A stretch of 64,000 nucleotides of DNA from Zygnema cylindricum (lineage: Eukaryota > Streptophyta > Zygnematophyceae > Zygnematales > Zygnemataceae), in assembly GCA_037447655.1 (NCBI GenBank), contig JBBHKE010002550.1, forward strand, positions 29,905 to 93,904. Reading direction: 5' to 3'. Positions within the stretch are counted from its first letter, which is position 1, and the number at the start of each line of letters is the position of its first letter. Of the stretch, positions 57,740 through 64,000 are shown one piece after another. The notes beneath the pieces were generated by a model. That model was not told where the DNA came from and searched no databases. It saw nothing but the letters and a program-made list of their open reading frames with translations. The position numbers and the translations under genes were made by a program.

Positions 57740-59309
57740 CACAATACAGAAAGCTTTTTCAACTCCGGAAAAGGATCAATGGATCTGCGCAGTCAACGAT
57801 GAAATGCGATCAAAAATCAAGGCTCAAACCTGGGAGCTTGTGGAGCTTTCGCCGGATCGAAAGGCCATCGGTTGTTAGTGGGTCTTTAAAGTCAAGTTGA
57901 ATGCGGATAACTCTATTGAAAGATATAAAGCTAGACTTGTTGCTAAAGGCTTTAGTCAAAAGGATGGAATTGACTATGAAGAGACTTTCTCTCCAGTTGT
58001 CTGATTTCCAACTGTTAGAATTTTGTTCTCGTTAGCCGCCATTGAGGATATGGAATTACATCAAATGGATGTTAAGCCAGCCTTCTTGTATGGAGATCTA
58101 GAGGAAGTAATTTATATGAAGCAGCCTGAAATGTATGAAGAGACAGGAAAAGAAAATCTGGTTTTTAAATTGTTGAAATCCCTTTACGGTCTGAAGCAGG
58201 CTCCACGTCAGTGGAATCTCAAACTAGATGAGTTTCTAATTGGTCTTGGATTCGTTAGAATTAGCTCAGATCACTCAGTTTATGTTATGGAAGGGGAAGA
58301 TGGGATCAATTACATTGCTGTATATATAGATGATTTGCTGTAATTAAGCAATTGATTGAATGAGATTAACAAAATCAATGCAGCCTTGAATTCAAGATTT
58401 GAGATGAAGGATTTAGGTGAGGCAAGGTACATTCTTGGAATTCAAGTAGAAAGGGATAGAGATCGGAGAACAATCAATCTAACACAGCGGGAAGCGATAG
58501 GAAATGTGCTTGAAAAGTTTGGCATGGGAGAGGCAAAGGGAAGTACCACTCCCATGGAATTTAAGCAAATGGTGGAAGGCATAGACACTAATGGGGGAGT
58601 CATCTTTGATGACATCTTGGATTCAACGGAGGCAAATTTTATGGCCACCATTCCTTACCGACAGATTGTTGGGAGTCTCATTTACTTCATGAACTGCACG
58701 AGGCCAGATATTGCGGCACCAGTTGGTGCGTTGAGTTGGAGTTTACAAAATCCGAGGAAATCAGATTGGGAGGCAGCAAAGAGGGTTCTTCGATACCTTG
58801 TAGGGACACGGAATCTTTGACTTGCTCTCGGTGGAGATGAAGTCAAAATTCATACATGGAGCGATGCTAGCTTCGGAGACATGCCAAGCCGCCGTTCCAA
58901 AACCGAATTCATTTTGAAGATTGGAAGTGGGACATGTTGCTGGAGCACCAATCTTCAAAAGGTAACAGTGCAATCTACAATGGAGGCTAAATATATGGCA
59001 GCGAGCTTATTTGTTAAGGAGTTAATATGGGTGAAGTCTCTCCTTCAAGAGCTTCATTTTATGCAATTGGGACCTCAAACATTGTGGTGTGACAACCACG
59101 CAGCTATTGCGATTGCATCTAACCCGAGTCATCATTTCAAAAGCAAGCACATGGATATCAAGCAGCATTTTGTAAGAGAGAAGGTGATGAAAAGAATTTT
59201 AAAGCTCAGTTATCTTCCAGATGTGAAGATGGTAGTAGATATGATGACTAAGCCTTTACTTGCACCTAAGTTGAAGTTTTGTAGGGAGGAATGTGGACTC
59301 AGTGATTGA
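57740..59309 (+). pseudogene. Third lineage RT and RNase H
   Basis: RT begins FSTPEKDQWICAVNDEM, then KAIGC-stop in place of the KWVFK lysine, [30 protein letters not shown] and the catalytic YIDDLL followed by TAA. 58356-58820 has GEARYILGIQVERD and FMNCTRPDIAAPVG. RNase H (58850-59309) has HTWSDASFGDMPSRRSK, STMEAKYMAA with the catalytic Glu changed to Lys, and WCDNHAAIAIASNPSHHFK. Confidence 0.88.
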
Positions 59310-59332
59310 GAGAGTCTAAAGGTTTAGAGGAA

Positions 59333-60347
59333 TGTTGTTATGGAAACCTTGAGTCCTCTCTATATCTTGTTGCTATACTGCCATGCTGCGCTAAGTCTGA
59401 CATCTTAGCTGGAAACCTTGAACACTCTACATTTGTTGATGTGCTGCTATGTTGCGGTGATGGGACATCGCAGCCGCGCTACTCTAATATCGTTGCTGCG
59501 CTGACAGATCATAGCAGTCATAACAGTCATAGCAGTCACAACAGGGTCATAGCAGCTATAGCAGTCTACACAAGATAGTTGTTTCAAATATGAGTCAATT
59601 TGTGTTAAGATGAATTGACAAGGACATGATTTAGTGAGTATCTAACTCCAAAAGGAGTAAAGAGATTTGGTGCACTTCAGGCACACATGTCGGTCCGTGA
59701 GAAAGTCAAGATTGGGTTGTTCCAGAAAAGAAGTACAAGTTTAATTGAGGACCAAAGTTACACGTAGAGGTTCATCTTCAGTGATGAAAGAATACGCGGA
59801 CGGCGAAATGAGTTTGCCGTTATTTTTGGAAGAGAACTCTTGACTGCTCCGTCATTTCGGCAGACAAACTTTGACTGCGCACTACTTCATTTTAGCGGTT
59901 GTTTGATCCTGTATCGTTGTAAATATTTTATGTACGGTTGACGGTGAGGTTTTATTTAATGAATATTAGTGTTCCAATCGACCATGGTAATTATGGTACG
60001 ACGTGTTCAGCTGTAGGTTCACTTGTATATGTAGGACTTAGATTATTCTAGGAAGTAGGATTGTTGTGTAGGAAAACTGCGAAGCAGTTTCTAGGTGTTT
60101 TGAATTGTAAGATCATTGTGATCTTTTGGCAGAACCTTGTGAAATTCTGCATGTGTTTTCTTTGGTGTATATTCTACATTGTGGCAAATTTTCATACCTA
60201 GGGCGTGTCTGATTTTCTTGGGGCTTCATTGTGAAGTTGGTCATTTGTGGGATTTCGTGAGGGTGTCCTCTTTGCATATTTGATTCTCATAACAACGTCG
60301 GTACTTCTTCATCTTCTTCGGTGGCACCAGCTGTCTCAAATCAACAG
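59333..60347 (+). repeat. Third lineage 3' LTR / 5' LTR of a following remnant
   Basis: Probably begins TGTTGTTATGG after TTTAGAGGA and ends CAAATCAACA. The last 580 bp match 48187-48761. The start is less certain because the first part has no second copy in view. Confidence 0.55.
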
Positions 60348-61112
60348 GGTATTGAGCAGAAGTCTAGAGAATATGAGAAAATTTGATAGTGATGTAGCAA
60401 GGAAATTTTTAAGATATTTGGCAGGAACCAAAAACTTCAAACTCACACAGGCGGAGGAGAAGTGAAGCTGCAAAAATGGAGCGATGCAAGCTATGGCGAC
60501 ATGCCAAGCCAAAATTCCACCACCAGTTTCGTTCTGTAAAATGGGAACGGGGCTTGCTGCAAGAGCAACAAACTTTAAAAGGTCACGGAAAAATCGACGA
60601 TGGAGTCAAAGTTCATGGTAGCAAGCTCAGCCCGCAAAGAACTCTTATGTGTAAAATCCATCTTCCAAGAATTGGGCTTCATCCAGGTTGGCCCATAGGT
60701 GATCTGGTGTGATAACCAAGCTGCCATTGCCATTGCCTCGAACTCGAGTCACCATTTCAAGAGTAAGCACATGGATGTAAAATTACACTTTGTAAGAGAA
60801 AAAGCGTTTTCCAGAGTGATTAAATAACGCTATTTGCCAGATGCAAAAATGATTGCTGATATGTTCACTAAAGCTCTTCCTGCTCTTAAGCAAGAGCATT
60901 GTAGGGGAGCAGTAGGACTAGGAGACTAGCTGAGTTGTTGCATTGTTATGCCGCCATGCTGCGCTAGTCTAACATCGGGACGCGGTGGGACTTGATGACT
61001 AGATGATTTGCTACGTTGCTATGCTGCCATGCTACGCTAGTTCGACTTTGCAGCTGCGCTGCTTTGAAATCGCAGCTGCGCTAATACACTGAGTCTAAAG
61101 CTTTAGGGGAGT
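60348..61112 (+). pseudogene. Third lineage RNase H remnant
   Basis: LTR joined directly to an RNase H end: KWSDASYGDMPSQNSTTS-like codons at about 60470, CDNQAAIAIASNSSHHFKSKHMD at about 60715-60775, then ADMFTKALP. All else is deleted. Ends in polypurine TTTAGGGGAG. Confidence 0.75.
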
Positions 61113-61520
61113 GTTGATTTTTGGAAAGCTTTAAGTCTCAATAAAATAGTGAGACAGCAGAAAGATAGCAAAGTGTAGCATAATTCCACAAATAAAGGCA
61201 TTGTCACTTGAGGACACTACGGGTATTCCAAAATGGCGGCGACACCCATATACGTGTGTCACACATTGAACCGGACATGCAGCATCAACGCAGATAAGAA
61301 AACGCAGCTGCGATTATTTTGATATAATTCGGTACGGAAAATGCAGCTGCGACGCAGACGGGACAACGCAGTTGCGTTTTACATGAATTAAGTCAAGGGT
61401 CGAGATTCATAAGAGAATCACAAATGACTTGGTTGCAGGTGTTTTCGCAACAATTAGATGGACGTATCCGGACAGTAGTAACTAAGCCGGTGGCAAGTAT
61501 TTGTACAATCATTTAGCATA
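61113..61520 (+). repeat. Possible LTR fragment after the RNase H remnant
   Basis: Starts TGTTGATTTTTGGAAAG right after the polypurine tract, as expected of a 3' LTR, but does not resemble the LTR at 59333. Contains repeated GCAGCTGCG words at 61310-61380. It is cut at about 61520 by the minus-strand element. Confidence 0.4.
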
Positions 61521-61529
61521 AATTCTCAA

Positions 61530-63079
61530 TAATATTTATTATATAGTGGTAGATTAGTTCCATTTTCTTCATTTCTTTCAATCTATCTAGATGCACATGT
61601 CCCAATCTTTTATGCCACATCATCAAATCACTTACATCGGCATTATAAGCTTCCATCTTTTTAAAACTCAAATTCAGCCTAAACATTCGTTGGCTACCCT
61701 TTTCAGCTTTGACAACATTTCATTCTCATAGCTAGCAACAAAGACTCCTTTTTTAGTACTAGTCTCAAAGCCCTTATCATCCAAGACCGACGTAGAGATA
61801 AGATTCTTGTTTAGCTCTGAAAAATAAAGAACATCCGAGAAAGTGAATATGGATGTCTTACCATCAACTAAAACTCTCAGATCCGCAGATCCCACTAAGT
61901 TAGTGGTTACTATTCTCCCATCCCCATATTCTATCTTTATAGTAGGGATCGTTCTTATTTTGGTAAACAATGTTTTTACTGCATATTATGGGCTCCTGAT
62001 CAATGATGATCATTAATCAGGCTTCACTCCTCCTGGCTTTGCTCCTGGAGTCTTTCCACCTTTCACCTCGGTTCCTCGTTGGGAAAAAGTTCTCCATCGT
62101 CTAAATCCTCTCCAGATGGCCTGGTACATTTTACTTTTGTCGGTGGATTCCGGTCACCTCTCGCCATCGGCTATCATTTTAGTACACTCTACCATGTAAT
62201 GTCACGACTTCTTACAAAAGTGACAAAGAAATTTCGAATGCCTCGATCCACATCCGTCCGATTGATTTCCTCTTTCTCCTCCACCAAAGTTTCTATAAGG
62301 TTTCTTGGAATCCTTACCCCCCCAATTAGATTCAACAGCCAATGCTTGTACACTTTTTCCTCCTCTCCAAATATCAATTGTGCTTTCTTGAACTAAAATC
62401 ATTCCCACAACGGAGTTCCAGATCAATTGATGATCTGGCAAGTCCTGAACCCTAATAACAATGTTTTCGTAATCGTCTAAGAGTTTCATCAACAAAGTAT
62501 TCACCTTTTCTTTCTCGTTCTCCCTTTTCGCTGCACTCTCCAACTCCATAAATAACCCGGCCAAGTCATTACAAAAATACAACAACTTTCCCCCTTTATA
62601 CACATATGCCTGTACCTTCTGATCTGCCAGCTGTTGTTGCTGAATCGTACCACTCTTATAAATGTTGACAAGAGTCTCCCACAACTCGTCCGCCTTGTCC
62701 ACATAAAAATGAGGTTTAACCTTGAGGTGAAGGCAGCGAGAATAAAATGAGTTGCCCGATATTGTTGAAATCCCTAGATTTGATTATCAATTACTCGGTT
62801 TTACGAACATTTGTTACGAAACCGATCCGGTGCTCCTCGATGTGAGTTTCTTCTTCCCTTTGTTCAACCGCGATGCTTTCCAACATCCTCTACGATGATT
62901 TTGCGAGAATGCTAGTGTGAATCGAGTTCCTCGAACCACGGGTAGACTTCGCCGAATTTTCTGGATGGCCAAAGCTTGCGACCACTCCTGATAGCACATA
63001 ATCGATTTTCAAACAATGACCACTCATCGTGGTTTCTTAATTAATGAACCGTGTTCTATTGAAAATAGGCAGCCCAAAG
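61530..63079 (-). pseudogene. Element L gag, protease and pre-integrase, minus strand, truncated
   Basis: Gag frame 62702-62202 has DKADELWETLVNIYKSGTIQ, FCNDLAGLFMELESAAK and LIWNSVVGMILVQESTIDI, and enters the knuckle CHFCKKS before a frameshift. Protease downstream of its active site lies at 61970-61674 (TIKIEYGDGRIVTTNLVGS). The segment with DSGAS is missing around 61975. Pre-integrase MMWHKRLGHVHLDRL lies at about 61620-61560. It stops where the third-lineage remnant begins. Confidence 0.8.
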
Positions 63080-63094
63080 GGTGGGCCTATAACC

Positions 63095-63950
63095 TGTAAT
63101 TATATGACCTCCATTGGTACACAAAATTTTCATCTTATATGAAGCCTCTAGGATAACAATTGCACTATTAACTTTGGCAATGAATAAGTCCTACCCTGGG
63201 ACGTAAAAACATTGAACAATTACGTCCATTAGTAGCGTAGACTCTTGTGATTCCGCAGCAAAAAGAATCACTGAAAATGCTCACTTGGGCATTAAGTTAT
63301 GGTAAACCAAAGATGGCCTATTTATAAAGATGCACTCTGGGAGAGAGGAGGAAATCTAAATTTTTCCAAGTCCTAAACTCCCTCTCTAAGCATACTACTA
63401 CAGCGTGAATCGTTGTTAGCCTTATGTACTCTATATCGACACCCCAAGATTTTGATATTGATACCTTAAATAGAATGCATTACACTATTTAAAGACATGG
63501 ACCATAATCTGCCGCGTCTCATTGCACTAAATTTGAATGAATGACAGTAATTTTATCTTTACACAGATAATTTCTAAACGCTAATAACGATTCAAGGTAT
63601 AGTGTACCTAGCCAATCAAAAGGCTGTAAGGTACAATAAGGTACATGTATCGCTCTACTTCTTGTACGGCCATAGTACAGCATGGCCGCTCCGCTGACGC
63701 GTGTCAGTTCCTCTGTCGTAGTTGCTCCCCCTGTGATATCCGCTGTCCAGTCATCTCTTGCCACGTAACGCCCGCTGACATTTGCTCCGTAAACCGCCAA
63801 AAATCATTCCGGTTGTTATGCATGAGAAACAAGCAAGAGCGAATATGCATCACAACTAGCAAAGTCATGCGGACAAACTTATATACAAATGAATAATGAA
63901 TGAGAAAGAGATAAATGTATATACATCCTAACAAAAAATCAACGGAAAGA
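63095..63950 (-). repeat. LTR14 (5' LTR of element L), interrupted by a MITE
   Basis: Minus strand, ends TAATTACA beside primer-binding site 63094-63080 (GGTTATAGGCCCACC). The gag start ATGGAGGTCATA is followed by an in-frame TAA. TATAAATAGG-type TATA box near 63320. Outer U3 resumes after the MITE at 63600 and runs to about 63800 or beyond; the end is not visible with certainty. Confidence 0.75.
63401..63599. mobile_element. TA-duplicating MITE inside LTR14
   Basis: 199 bp, ends CAGCGTGAATCGTTGTTAGC and CGCTAATAACGATTCAAGG, TA at 63399-63400 and 63600-63601. Same family as 11964 and 12470, and it must postdate LTR14. Confidence 0.75.
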
Positions 63951-64000
63951 TGACCCGAAGAGAAAAAGGAAAGTATACTCCCCTAGAGTGAAGTGACCCC

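Overview
The window looks like a repeat-dominated plant (streptophyte) nuclear genome. It has spliceosomal introns, G-boxes (CACGTG), MITEs of several superfamilies and many decayed Ty1/copia retrotransposons. The copia primer-binding site matches, from memory, the plant form of the initiator tRNA-Met anticodon arm. I cannot name the species. There is a 10-N assembly gap at 47921-47930.

Layout. 1-5.4 kb: AT-rich repeats carrying a hAT-type MITE with a perfect 8-bp target duplication, then a minus-strand host gene (start codon at 5412). I read three exons of an O-fucosyltransferase-like protein with a signal peptide or anchor; introns hold a 38-bp minisatellite and a TATATGTA microsatellite. 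5.4-16.2 kb: intergenic DNA with two copies of a hAT-like element containing a 62-bp satellite, two PIF/Harbinger-like families (TAA duplications), a TA-duplicating MITE family and further hAT-like MITEs.

16.3-44.8 kb: a 28.5-kb nest of copia elements. Its outer LTRs (16316-17361 and 43745-44789) are flanked by the 5-bp duplication GTAAC and sit inside a Harbinger-like element whose two halves lie at 16225 and 44790-45317. One element (17376-23708) is inserted at the founder's primer-binding site with its own duplication, CCCAC. Further inward are a minus-strand element (26615-33121), a pol-less gag element, a truncated minus-strand element and a chimeric deletion derivative.

45.3-64 kb: a second copia LTR family (45318-47920 and the near-complete 49496-55825), the latter inserted in the gag of a third, more diverged copia lineage (47931-49495 and 55826-60347). 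After a remnant of that lineage, a minus-strand copia element runs to the window end, its LTR interrupted by a TA MITE.

How the copia elements work as a system: (1) the primer-binding site directly after the LTR is GGTTATGGGCCCACC, complementary to the anticodon arm of initiator tRNA-Met, implying a half-tRNA primer; (2) gag starts inside U5 and reads through this site, so the ATG that pairs with anticodon CAU is an in-frame gag codon; (3) U5 encodes consecutive hairpins with different, covarying stems but the same AGGG-type loop; (4) the family 1 and 2 LTRs carry, on the antisense strand of U3, a tRNA-like unit with A box, B box and usually a T4-T5 terminator. I consider (1)-(4) the most interesting content. 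All copia open frames carry disabling lesions.
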